A stretch of DNA of 64,000 nt. Source: DATMXT01 sp963662765 (GTDB lineage Bacteria; Bacillota; Clostridia; Oscillospirales; Feifaniaceae). The position numbers were made by a program, and so were the translations under genes. Each line of letters begins with the position of its first letter. Positions within the stretch are counted from its first letter, which is position 1. The DNA is taken from contig CAXXUP010000005.1 of NCBI GenBank assembly GCA_963662765.2, positions 172,004 through 236,003 of the forward strand, read 5' to 3'. The notes under the pieces were generated by a model, which ran no database searches, was not told where the DNA came from, and was given only the letters and a program-made list of their open reading frames with translations. Below are positions 26,119 through 34,604 of this stretch, in pieces.

Positions 26119-27153
26119 CTATAGTTCGGGTGCGGCCTTTTTGTGTATCAAAGACAGGTGGGCAAATAAGGATACGATCCCGCTGACAACAAGACTGGCG
26201 TAGAAACTGATTCCGCGGGTTAACAGTACGGCCGGAACAAGGTTTTGGGCTCCGAATATCGCCTGATTGACCATGACAAATCCCGCCTCCGCCACGCCGA
26301 CTGAACCGGGCATCGGCGTGAACCCGACCCCCAGCGCAAGTAACGCTTCTAATGCAAGTATATCCACAAATCCATATCCATGCAAGTGAAATGATTGATA
26401 GACGACAACGGTCACGAAAAGCCGTGACAGGATCTGAATAATCGTAAGGCCTAGTATCATCAACAGGGTGGCCGGCTTCTTAAAGAGCCGCATCCCCCCG
26501 TCGGCGTATTTTTCAAGCTGCGCGTCGACAGCACCGACCGCTCGCTGTGAATCTTTGATGATGTTGACTTTTGCAAGCCCGCGTATGATGACACGAAAGA
26601 GCTTTTTGAGAAAATCGATATGGAATGCCGACTGGAGGATGACAAACAGCAAAATACAGTTCCCGACAAATCCGAACAGCACCAAGAATTTAACGGCGCC
26701 CAGATTCGCAAGGACAAAACGCCTCCTCATAAGAAAGGCAACAAAGCATATGATCAGCGTTCCAATCTGATATGATACTGTAATCGCTGTAATGCACAGG
26801 GAGGAGTCTCCGAGCCCCACCCCGTCCTTATTCATGTAATACACTTGGGCAGGTTGGCCACCGGTTGCGGAAGGGGTGATGCTGCTGAAGTAAAACCCCA
26901 GAAAAGCGTATTTGAAGCATGCCGTGAGGCGCTGCCGATAGCCAAGCGAGGCAAGCAACGCCCAAATTCTGATTCCCTCACTTGCGCTATACAGAAACAT
27001 CAGCAAAAGCCCGGCCACAAGATAAATGGGGCTGGCCTTTTGCAGGGCGCCCACAACGGCGCCGAGCTCATGTTTCCTAAACAAAAAAAACACGGTGGCT
27101 GCGGTCAGCACAAGCACAGCGAAGAGTCCGTAGAAGTTTTTGCTCTTATTCAT
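26119..27153 (-). CDS. Flippase-like membrane protein (lysylphosphatidylglycerol synthase TM family)
   Basis: Integral membrane protein of 344 residues with about eight helices and the signatures of the UPF0104/AglD/MprF flippase-like family: YFSSITPSATGGQPAQVYYM and the C-terminal FTPMPGSVGVAEAGF. MprF itself carries a cytosolic synthase domain, which is absent here, so a lipid or glycolipid flippase role is more likely than aminoacyl-lipid synthesis. It lies 27 bp downstream of the deacetylase gene and 94 bp before the response regulator gene. Confidence 0.9.
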   Translation of the reverse strand: MNKSKNFYGLFAVLVLTAATVFFLFRKHELGAVVGALQKASPIYLVAGLLLMFLYSASEGIRIWALLASLGYRQRLTACFKYAFLGFYFSSITPSATGGQPAQVYYMNKDGVGLGDSSLCITAITVSYQIGTLIICFVAFLMRRRFVLANLGAVKFLVLFGFVGNCILLFVILQSAFHIDFLKKLFRVIIRGLAKVNIIKDSQRAVGAVDAQLEKYADGGMRLFKKPATLLMILGLTIIQILSRLFVTVVVYQSFHLHGYGFVDILALEALLALGVGFTPMPGSVGVAEAGFVMVNQAIFGAQNLVPAVLLTRGISFYASLVVSGIVSLFAHLSLIHKKAAPEL

Positions 27154-27180
27154 ATCTGAAAATTCCCTTTCGGCTCTATC

Positions 27181-27894
27181 TTAGTGGCAGTCGTCCGGCA
27201 AAACAAAGCTGTATCCGTTTTTCAGCATCAGCGGCACGTATTCCTCAACCGCTTTCAACGTGCACTCAGGTGCGCCCGGGGCCGCTCTCTTTCCGCAGCC
27301 CGAATCATGCAGACAGATAACGCTTCCGCTCTTTGTACGGCCCGTAAGGCGCTCCAAAATCCTGGCTGAGGAGCTCTCCGGTTCCCAATCCTGTGCCATG
27401 ACCGTCCACATGACAATTTTGAGCTTGTGTTTACTGGCAAGCAGCAGCGACGTCATATTGAGATGCCCCCACGGCGCCCTGTAAAAAGTCACTTTGCAGC
27501 CAAGCCCCTGCAAAATGCTCAACCCTTGTTCAAAATCCTTCTTCTGGCAGGCGATACCCTCGCGCCAGGCATCCCGGTGCTCAAGCGAGTGCAACCCGAT
27601 CAGATGGCCTCCCTCGCTGATCATTTGGATGATCTCCGGGTTTTGCGCCGCTTTCTCGGCTACAACAAAAAAGACTGCACGCACCTCATTGTCGGCCAGA
27701 ATTTTGAGAAGTCCCACTGTGTACCGCGGATCGGGGCCGTCGTCAAATGAGAGCAGGATTTTCTTTTCATTTTCGCTATGGCAAAAAGGCAGTTTCTTGA
27801 AAAAAAGATAATACCAAGTCGGGAACAGCGCGTAGACGGAAAAAAGCGACAAAACAGCAACCGCTGCCGGAATCACATCATGGATCATGCGCAC
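27181..27894 (-). CDS. Polysaccharide deacetylase (NodB domain)
   Basis: Predicted metal-dependent carbohydrate deacetylase, 237 residues, with an N-terminal membrane anchor (about residues 8-30). NodB motifs are present: motif 1 SFDDGPDP, motif 2 HSLEHRD with the two histidines, motif 3 RAPWGH, and a C-terminal LHDSG. The catalytic residues therefore look intact. It overlaps the glycosyltransferase gene by 10 bp. The substrate could be peptidoglycan, a glycolipid headgroup or a surface polysaccharide. Confidence 0.93.
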   Translation of the reverse strand: MRMIHDVIPAAVAVLSLFSVYALFPTWYYLFFKKLPFCHSENEKKILLSFDDGPDPRYTVGLLKILADNEVRAVFFVVAEKAAQNPEIIQMISEGGHLIGLHSLEHRDAWREGIACQKKDFEQGLSILQGLGCKVTFYRAPWGHLNMTSLLLASKHKLKIVMWTVMAQDWEPESSSARILERLTGRTKSGSVICLHDSGCGKRAAPGAPECTLKAVEEYVPLMLKNGYSFVLPDDCH

Positions 27895-28964
27895 TGCCGT
27901 TCATACTTTCTGAGTACGCGCAGCAGCGCGTCATCGTCAAAAGCCGACTTGAGAGCCCGCATTTTTCCACTGATGAGGTTTCGCTGTTCTTCGTCTTCCA
28001 GCATATCCCGAATTTTGTCCATCCATGCCACCTCGTCACTTGGCAAAATGTCTCCGATGCCATTTTCAAGGATAAACTGACCGTTTTTGATCTCCTGCTG
28101 CAGGAACGGGGGAAATATTAAAAACGGCAGCTCGGCCGATATCGCTTCAAACATCGTAATTCCGCCGGGCTTTGACAAAAGCAAGTCCGCGCTTTTCATG
28201 TACTTCGGCATATCATCGACAAACTGGAGCACTTCGATATTCTCGTATTTCCCTTCAAGGCATTTGAAAAGCTTATCGTTTTTCCCGGCGAACACCGTCG
28301 TTTTCACGCCGGAAAGCTCATTGATCCCTTCGTAAAAATCCTTTGTCTTGGGCAACAGTCCGAGCCCGCCGCCCATAACGAGAAGCCTTCTCTCATTGTT
28401 CGGCGCCTCATTTGCGCCAAACTTTTCAAACTCGCTGCGCACCGGAACTCCGCTGACGATGATTTGCTTCGCATCGACACCTTTGCCGATAAGCTCCTCT
28501 TTTGTCGTCGGAGCGGCGACAAGGTAGAGATCGGTCCCGGGCTGAATCCAAGTACCATGGAGTGCGACATCGGTGATGCAGCTGATAAATGGAATTTTGC
28601 TTCCTGTCATCTGCTTATAATCCGATACGGCTTTCGAACAGCCGGAATAGGTCGAAATGATGACGTCCACGCCCGACTTTTCAATACGTTTTCGAAGGAC
28701 GTGCAAAAGATAGGTGTTGAACGGGAGTTTTGTCACAACGCCTGTATCTTCCGTATATCGGTAAGCAAAATTGTAAAGTGATTTTCCGTATTTGATCATA
28801 AGGAAATAGGGGTAACTATAGTTATGCATCTTAAATGTCTCGGAAAACAAGTCCTCGACATAAATATTGGCGTCTTCATATCCGGTTTTAATTTTCTCGG
28901 CAATGGCATTGGCCGCTGAGTTGTGCCCCATTCCGAAGCTGCCGGTCAAAATTAAAATATTCAC
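27885..28964 (-). CDS. GT28-type glycolipid glycosyltransferase (MGDG synthase/UgtP-like)
   Basis: Predicted UDP-sugar:diacylglycerol glycosyltransferase of 359 residues. The N-terminal acceptor domain has the LTGSFGMGHNSAA loop of the MGDG-synthase family and the C-terminal domain has MGGGLGLLP and the nucleotide-sugar block SKPGGITMFEAI. The start is GTG at 28964, supported by GGAG 8 bases upstream and by the family N-terminus. First gene of a five-gene run with deacetylase, flippase-like protein, response regulator and kinase. It most plausibly makes a membrane glycolipid. Confidence 0.9.
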   Translation of the reverse strand: MNILILTGSFGMGHNSAANAIAEKIKTGYEDANIYVEDLFSETFKMHNYSYPYFLMIKYGKSLYNFAYRYTEDTGVVTKLPFNTYLLHVLRKRIEKSGVDVIISTYSGCSKAVSDYKQMTGSKIPFISCITDVALHGTWIQPGTDLYLVAAPTTKEELIGKGVDAKQIIVSGVPVRSEFEKFGANEAPNNERRLLVMGGGLGLLPKTKDFYEGINELSGVKTTVFAGKNDKLFKCLEGKYENIEVLQFVDDMPKYMKSADLLLSKPGGITMFEAISAELPFLIFPPFLQQEIKNGQFILENGIGDILPSDEVAWMDKIRDMLEDEEQRNLISGKMRALKSAFDDDALLRVLRKYERQCA

Positions 28965-28989
28965 CGTATCATCTCCATACTTTTTTAAC

Positions 28990-29013
28990 CCGTACAGTTT
29001 GAATCCGTACAGT
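28990..29013. repeat. Nine-base direct repeat upstream of the glycosyltransferase gene
   Basis: CCGTACAGT occurs at 28990-28998 and 29005-29013, a 15-bp period, 26-49 bp before the GTG start and next to a TATACT sequence on the minus strand. It could be an operator for the response regulator encoded in the same cluster. Confidence 0.3.
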
Positions 29014-29106
29014 AAGTAGTATACGATGAAAAGCTGAAATCTAACTGGGAACAATTCTGAAAAAATATGAATACTGGAAAACAGCATGTCTGGTCATACC
29101 TTTTGG

Positions 29107-29152
29107 CAAAATGCAAAGACAGGCGATTGGCTTTGAGCCCATACGCCTGTCT
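29107..29152 (-). terminator. Terminator-like hairpin after the P-type ATPase gene
   Basis: AGACAGGCG/CGCCTGTCT (29117-29125 with 29144-29152) plus an inner GGCT/AGCC pair form a long stem, followed on the minus strand by TTTGCATTTTG. A second small hairpin (ACAGATC/GATCTGT, 29174-29189) lies between it and the ATPase stop. Confidence 0.6.
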
Positions 29153-29226
29153 ATTGTGTTGCAAAGTATTGGAACAGATCCCGATCTGTCCGTATGCGCA
29201 CAATCCCGGTTGTATCCATGCCGCTT

Positions 29227-31431
29227 TCAGTTTTTTTGGACCAGAAGTCTCGTAGAATTGAGAATCGCAAGCAGCGCCACGCCGACGTCGGCGAAGACGG
29301 CCAGCCACATGCTGGCGTGCCCGAACAGTGCGAGCGCCATCACAACAAATTTCGCCGTGAGCGAAAAAAAAATGTTTTGCCGGACAACGGCCCTCGTTTT
29401 GGCCGCCGTATCAAAAGCGGCTTCAAGCCCGGACAGCCTGTCGTCCATGAGCACGATGTCGGCCGCCTCAATTGCGGCATCGGACCCTAAGGCCCCCATG
29501 GCGGCACCGATGTCGGCGCGGGCTAAAACCGGCGCGTCGTTGATGCCATCTCCGACAAATAGAGTCTTTCCCACAGCCGTTTTCATGATGGCCTCAAGTC
29601 GTTCGACCTTGTCCTGCGGCAGCAGGTTGGCGGCATAGTCTGTGATACCGACCTCGGCGGCGATGGCTTTTGCCGTCAGCTCGTTATCCCCCGTCAGCAT
29701 GGTGACGGAGGCAATTCCCCGTCGTTTCAGGGCTGCAATGGTCTTTGCCGCATCGGGCTTGACGGTGTCGCTCACAATGATACGACCGGCGTACTTTCCA
29801 TCCACCGCAAGGTAAACGGCCGTCCCCCGGCCCGCAGTGGCAGGGGCTTCAATCCCCTCTTCCAAAAGTAGCCGCAGGTTGCCGGCGAGTACAAGTTTTC
29901 CGTCAATCCGGCATATAACCCCGTATCCCGGTCGCTCTTTCATGGAGGATGCTTTGCGCTCGTCATGCGCCGCCTCCCGAATGGCGGCGGCGATTGGGTG
30001 ATTTGACCCGCTCTCGGCCACATAGGCATATCCCATCAGGTCCTCTTTCGTAAAGCCGTCCGCCGGCTCTACAGCCGATACCCGAAGTTTTCCGGTCGTA
30101 ATGGTGCCGGTCTTGTCGAGCACGACATGCCGCACAACGCCAAGCGCCTCTAAAAAGTTTCCGCCTTTGACCAAAACCCCCCGCTTGGAGGCGAGCCCAA
30201 GCCCGCCGAAAAATCCTAAGGGAACCGAAATGGCCAAAGCGCAGGGGCAGGAGATCACGAGAAATGTCATGGCCGAATAGATGCCTTCCTGCAGCGGACG
30301 TTTGAAGACAAAGGTCGATACCGCTGCCGTCAGCGCGGCAAGCAGGCAGACGATGGGTGTATAGATCTTGGAGAACTTGGTGATGAACTGCTCGGTCGGC
30401 GCTTTGGACTTTGCCGCATCTTCGACAAGCTGCATGATGCGGGCGGCGGTTGACTCTGCGGCAAGCTTCGTCACTCGGACCGTGATGCGCCCCTCCAGAT
30501 TGATGGAGCCGGACAGCACCGCTTCCCCCTCCTTAATTGACGCTGGCACAGACTCGCCGGTCAAAGAGGACATATCAAGCGAAGACTCCCCTTCATAGAC
30601 AACGCCGTCGGCCGGAATGCGCTCGCCCGGGCGCAGGGCGATGATGTCGCCGACCGCAAGTGTTCCGGCCGGCACCGTGCTCTCCGCACCGTCTTTTATG
30701 AGATTTGCCGTCTCAGGCTGAAGATCTATAAGTGAGTTGATGGAGCTTCGCGAACGGTTTACCGCAAGCCCCTGGAAGTGTTCGCCGACCCGGTAGAGCA
30801 GCATAACGGCCACCGCTTCCGGATACTCGCGAATCGCAATGGCACCGATCGTGGCAATCGACATGAGGAAGTTCTCGTCGAAAATCTCGCCGTGCACGAC
30901 ATTGGTCGCCGCCCGGATCAGTGGGCGCCATCCAACCAGCAGGTAGGCCGCCAAAAGCAAATACGGAGTAAATGGTTTATCGGATAAGTAGAGTCCTGCT
31001 GCGAAAAGCGCGGCACCAAGCCACCCCAAAACACCGAACTCGACGTCCTCGCCGTGATCGTGGCCACATCCGCAGTCATCTTCGTTCCGGCAACCGCAGT
31101 TGCCTTCGTGCTTGTGGTCGCAACCGTCTTCGTCGTGACCGTCGCAACTGCCTTCGTGCTGACGGTCGCATCCGTCCTCGTCGTGGCAGCCGCAGTCTTC
31201 TTCATGCCGGCAGCTGCACTTGCCGTTCTCCCCGACGGCTTCCTCAAGTGCGATGTGTTCTTGGTTGCCGCAATGAGTCTCGCTGCCCTCGGCAGGGCTG
31301 TGGCCATGTCTGTCGTCACAACTGACAACGCCGCCTGCTTCATCTTTACAGCCGCACTCGGAAAAATGCGAACAATTGAGCTGTGCATCGTCTTTGACAC
31401 TTTTTTTGGTGCTGTCATGCGCGTGTGACAT
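29227..31431 (-). CDS. Zn/Cd/Pb-type P1B ATPase with Cys/His-rich N-terminal domain
   Basis: Metal-exporting P-type ATPase of 734 residues. Core motifs are intact: membrane metal site SCPCALAIS, actuator SLTGES, phosphorylation DKTGTIT, the SNHPIA histidine-proline, and hinge GDGINDAPV. The CPC and the C-terminal helix with a conserved aspartate in FADVGVAL favour divalent Zn, Cd or Pb. Instead of a folded HMA domain, the first 128 residues hold 16 Cys and 15 His with many Asp and Glu, including two 16-residue repeats (about residues 81-96 and 97-112). GGAGG precedes the ATG. It stands alone, divergent from a rhodanese gene; no ArsR/MerR regulator is adjacent. Confidence 0.95.
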   Translation of the reverse strand: MSHAHDSTKKSVKDDAQLNCSHFSECGCKDEAGGVVSCDDRHGHSPAEGSETHCGNQEHIALEEAVGENGKCSCRHEEDCGCHDEDGCDRQHEGSCDGHDEDGCDHKHEGNCGCRNEDDCGCGHDHGEDVEFGVLGWLGAALFAAGLYLSDKPFTPYLLLAAYLLVGWRPLIRAATNVVHGEIFDENFLMSIATIGAIAIREYPEAVAVMLLYRVGEHFQGLAVNRSRSSINSLIDLQPETANLIKDGAESTVPAGTLAVGDIIALRPGERIPADGVVYEGESSLDMSSLTGESVPASIKEGEAVLSGSINLEGRITVRVTKLAAESTAARIMQLVEDAAKSKAPTEQFITKFSKIYTPIVCLLAALTAAVSTFVFKRPLQEGIYSAMTFLVISCPCALAISVPLGFFGGLGLASKRGVLVKGGNFLEALGVVRHVVLDKTGTITTGKLRVSAVEPADGFTKEDLMGYAYVAESGSNHPIAAAIREAAHDERKASSMKERPGYGVICRIDGKLVLAGNLRLLLEEGIEAPATAGRGTAVYLAVDGKYAGRIIVSDTVKPDAAKTIAALKRRGIASVTMLTGDNELTAKAIAAEVGITDYAANLLPQDKVERLEAIMKTAVGKTLFVGDGINDAPVLARADIGAAMGALGSDAAIEAADIVLMDDRLSGLEAAFDTAAKTRAVVRQNIFFSLTAKFVVMALALFGHASMWLAVFADVGVALLAILNSTRLLVQKN

Positions 31432-31483
31432 ATTGGCCTCCTTCTTAATACAATATTTTAAACAGAAAAATGAAATGTAATGG

Positions 31484-31729
31484 GTGAGTTATTTGATCTT
31501 CATTGATGTGCGGGAGCCGGACGAGGCCATCGTCAACATTCCGCTTTCAAGGCTCGAAGGCGAGATTGCAGTCCTTGCCGGGCACTGCGAGCGGGTTGTG
31601 CTGATCTGTGAAAGCGGAGCCCGCAGCAGGGCCGGCGCCCTGCTGCTCCGGGAACTTGGCTACAAGGATGTCTGCGCCCTATCCCTTGAATCGTTTGAGG
31701 GCCAGTGCATTGAGTACGACCGAGACTGA
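31484..31729 (+). CDS. Minimal rhodanese-like protein
   Basis: An 81-residue sulfurtransferase-like protein. The N-terminal FIDVREPDEA and central NIPLSRLEGEI are rhodanese blocks, and the active-site loop ICESGARSR retains the catalytic cysteine. The segment that normally joins REPDE to NIPLSRL (about ten residues including the HI-GA motif) is missing. The start is GTG at 31484 or, with a better placed GGGTGAG, TTG at 31493. Its last 51 bases overlap the antisense 3' end of copA. It may be a persulfide carrier linked to metal handling, or a decaying remnant. Confidence 0.6.
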   Translation: MSYLIFIDVREPDEAIVNIPLSRLEGEIAVLAGHCERVVLICESGARSRAGALLLRELGYKDVCALSLESFEGQCIEYDRD

Positions 31730-34185
31730 GCTCATGGCCATAGCGGCGCCTGCGATCATAGGGTTGAGCAGCGGCCCGCCGAAGTAGTAGAGCAGTCCGG
31801 CAGCGACCGGAATGCCGGCGGTGTTGTAGGCGAAAGCCCAGAACAGGCCGCCTTTGATGCGGGCAACAGTCGCTCTGGAGAGGGCGATGGTCTTTGGCAC
31901 GCCGAAGAGATCTCCCGACATCAAAACGACCTGTGCCGATTCCACCGCCACGTCGGTTCCGGTGCCGATGGCCATGCCGATGTCGGCCGTCGCTAGGGCC
32001 GGCGCATCGTTGATGCCGTCGCCGACCATGCAGACCTTGCGCCCCTCGGCTTTCAGCCGCTCGATTTCGGCGGCTTTTTTTGTCCGGGAGCACATCGGAG
32101 ATGACCTTGTCGATGCCCGCCTGCTTTGCTATGGCGGCTGCCGTTACGGCGTTGTCACCTGTGAGCATGATGGGCTCAATGCCCATTTGGCGCAGCCGCT
32201 CGATTGCGGCGGCGCTGGTCTCTTTTAGTCTGTCCCTGGCCGACATGAGGGCGGCAAGCACCCCGTCCGCCGTAATGAACATGAGCATTTTGCCTTCGGC
32301 GGACAGCCGCCTCTCGTCGGCCTGAGAGACCGCAAGCTCTATGCCCCGCTCCTCCATGAACCGCCGGTTTCCGGCGAGCACCACTATTCCCTCCACAACG
32401 GCCTCAATGCCCCCGACCCGGCACTGCCGCAAACGACTCCGCCTGCGGCACACCATCCCCCGCAGCCATGACGATGGCCTTGGCAACGGGATGCTCCGAG
32501 CCGCGTTCGGCTGCGGCGGCAAGTCTGAGGACAGCTTCGGCCGTATGGCCGTAGGGTATGATGTCTTCAAGCGATGGGCGGCCTTCGGTGATGGTGCCGG
32601 TCTTGTCTAAAACAACCGTGTCGACGCGACCGGCGCTCTCTAGCGCCTCGCCGCTCTTAATCAGAATGCCAAGCTGTGCCCCCCTTGCCTGTGCCAACCA
32701 TGATGGCGGTCGGTGTGGCAAGCCCTAAGGCACAGGGACAGGCGATGACCAGAACTGACACAAAGACCTTCAAAACGAATGCGGTGTCCTTGCCTTGGAT
32801 TGCCCAAAAAATCGCGGCGAGGGTGGCAATGCCCATGACCGTCGGCACAAACACACCGGAAACTTTGTCGGCAAGCCGCGCGATGGGGGCCTTTTTGCCC
32901 TGCGCCTCTTCTACAATTTCAATGATTTTAGCAAGTGCTGTGTCGGAGCCAACCGCCGTCGCCACAAAGTCGAGGGTCCCCCTCCCCGTTGATGGCTCCT
33001 CCGGTCACACCGTCCCCCGCCGACTTCTCAACCGGCAGACTCTCGCCTGTCAGCATCGACTCGTCGACCGAAGAGTGACCGCTCTCCACGACGCCGTCAA
33101 CCGGGATGGCCCCGCCGGGGCGCACCCGTATTTTGTCGCCGACAGCGACTTCTTCGGCCAGCACTTCGATTTCGGCGCCGTCCCGCAAAATGACGGCGGT
33201 CTTGGGCGTAAGTCCCATCAACCGTTTGATGGACTCACTCGTCGCCCCCTTGGCCCGCTGCTCGAAGTGTTTGCCCAGCATGACAAGCGTCAGGACAACG
33301 GCCGAGGATTCGTAATATACCGAGTGCATATAGGACATATCGCCTCCCATCACTTTAATGGTGGCGTAGAGGCTGTACAAAAACGCGGAGCCGGTGCCGA
33401 TTGCGACCAGCGAATCCATGTTGGGCGCCCGCCCGAACAGATGCATCATGCCCTTGGTAAAGAATGCGCGCGCCCCCGCCCACAGCACCGGCAGCGTCAG
33501 AGATAGCTGTAGCAGCAGCAGCGACTTGTGAGAAATATCGGGCAGCGGCAGGCCCACCATTCCGCCCATCGAGAGATAAAACAGCGGCACCGTGAAAATG
33601 GCAGCCAGAATCAGCCGCTTTTTGCTGGCCTCGGTCGTTTTCGCCTCGTCGGAGGGCACATCCTCACTTTGAGGCGTAAAGGGCTCGTATCCGGCCTTTT
33701 TGATGGCGGCCGCAAGCTCGGAGGGGCGCACCAAAGTCGGGTCGTATTCGACCTCCGCAAGCCGCGTTACAAGATTGACCGAGGCCGACTGTACGCCCGT
33801 TTTGCGCTTTAGGGAGCGCTCCACCGCTGCCGAGCAGGCCGCACAGGTCATGCCGTTCACGCCGAGTTTCAGTTTTTTTATGCCGGCCTCGTCCGCCGCC
33901 ATCCCGCCGGAAGCGCTTTTGCTCTTTTCCGGCAAAAAGGGTTCATAGCCCGCCTTCTTGACAGCGGCCATAAGGTCAGACGGCTCCACTAAGGCCGGGT
34001 CATATTCGACTTCGGCAAGACTCGTAATCAGGTTGACGCTAGCCGTCTGGACGCCGTCCTTGCGCTTTAGGGCGCGCTCCACCGCTGCCGAGCAGGCGGC
34101 ACAGGTCATGCCGCCAACGCCGAGCTTCAGCGTTTCGCGCTTTTCGGTATTTATATTTGGGGTTGCTATCAATATTCTTATCCAT
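31679..34185 (-). pseudogene. copA: Copper-exporting P-type ATPase CopA, interrupted by five +1 frameshifts
   Basis: All domains of an 833-residue Cu(I) exporter can be followed: two HMA domains (GMTCAACS twice), LTGES, ACPCALGL, DKTGTITEG, SEHPVAKA, and GDGINDAPA. Reading it needs five one-base removals, each in a homopolymer: GGGG 34159-34162, CCCCC 32978-32982, CCCCCC 32679-32684, CCCCC 32410-32414, TTTTTTT 32075-32081 (plus-strand bases). Removing exactly one base from each gives one uninterrupted frame from the ATG at 34185, which has GAGG upstream and lies 2 bp after csoR. No nonsense or missing motif is seen otherwise. Either sequencing error or a very recent loss of function. Copper regulation through the csoR operator is expected. 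Confidence 0.88.
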
Positions 34186-34187
34186 AT

Positions 34188-34505
34188 TTACCTCGAAAGC
34201 TGTTCAAACAGCGCAATGAATTCATTGGCAAGCTCGTCGCTGCCCTCCCGGATATCTGGTATGACACAGGAGTAAAAATGACTCCTTGCGAGCTCATTGC
34301 CGAATGCACGAAGTCCTTTTTCGGCCGCCACCACCTGGTTGAGAATATCTCCGCAATAGCGGTCTTCCTCCAGCATGGTCATGATACCCTTGATCTGCCC
34401 CTCTATTCTGGAAAGCCGGTTTTGCATTTTTCGCTTCTCCTGAAGTTCGCGGGGCGTACTCCGCATTCTGTAGTGGCAATCCTTACAGCATTCCCTGTCA
34501 TTCAC
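34188..34505 (-). CDS. csoR: Copper-sensing repressor CsoR
   Basis: Copper(I)-responsive repressor of 105 residues. The Cu(I) ligands are recognisable as Cys51 (DRYC), His76 and Cys80 (SHFYSC); their spacing of 25 and 4 equals that of characterised CsoR proteins, which separates it from formaldehyde- and nickel-sensing relatives. An extra cysteine cluster (ECCKDCH) sits at the N-terminus. The start is GTG at 34505 with AGAGGTG upstream. It precedes copA by 2 bp and overlaps its own operator region, so csoR-copA is an autoregulated unit. Confidence 0.95.
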   Translation of the reverse strand: MNDRECCKDCHYRMRSTPRELQEKRKMQNRLSRIEGQIKGIMTMLEEDRYCGDILNQVVAAEKGLRAFGNELARSHFYSCVIPDIREGSDELANEFIALFEQLSR

Positions 34506-34529
34506 AATAATCACCTCTGGTACAAGAAT

Positions 34530-34553
34530 ATACCCCCCCTGGGTATTTGTCAA
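34530..34553 (-). promoter_or_regulatory. CsoR operator within the csoR-copA promoter
   Basis: The GC-rich pseudo-palindrome ATACCCCCCCTGGGTAT (34530-34546) matches the known CsoR operator type. It lies between a TTGACA -35 (34548-34553) and TATATT/TATTCT -10 sequences on the minus strand, so bound CsoR would block polymerase. Confidence 0.8.
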
Positions 34554-34554
34554 G

Positions 34555-34588
34555 CACAAAAAAAACGAAGACGTCTCCGTCTTCGTTT
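34555..34588 (-). terminator. Terminator after the nrdJ-acetyltransferase unit
   Basis: An 11-bp perfect stem (AAACGAAGACG/CGTCTTCGTTT, loop TCTC) followed on the minus strand by a run of Ts, located just before the csoR promoter. Confidence 0.88.
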
Positions 34589-34604
34589 CATTGGTGTGTT
34601 TTGT

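Noticed and set aside
31048..31191. Short near-repeats that could suggest a CRISPR or satellite array
   Set aside because: The repeats are in frame inside the ATPase gene and encode the Cys/His repeats. No conserved spacer structure exists, and no cas genes are near.
31054..31428. A valine- and alanine-rich open frame on the plus strand opposite the ATPase N-terminus
   Set aside because: Its composition follows directly from the antisense of Cys/His/Asp codons; no ribosome site or family similarity.
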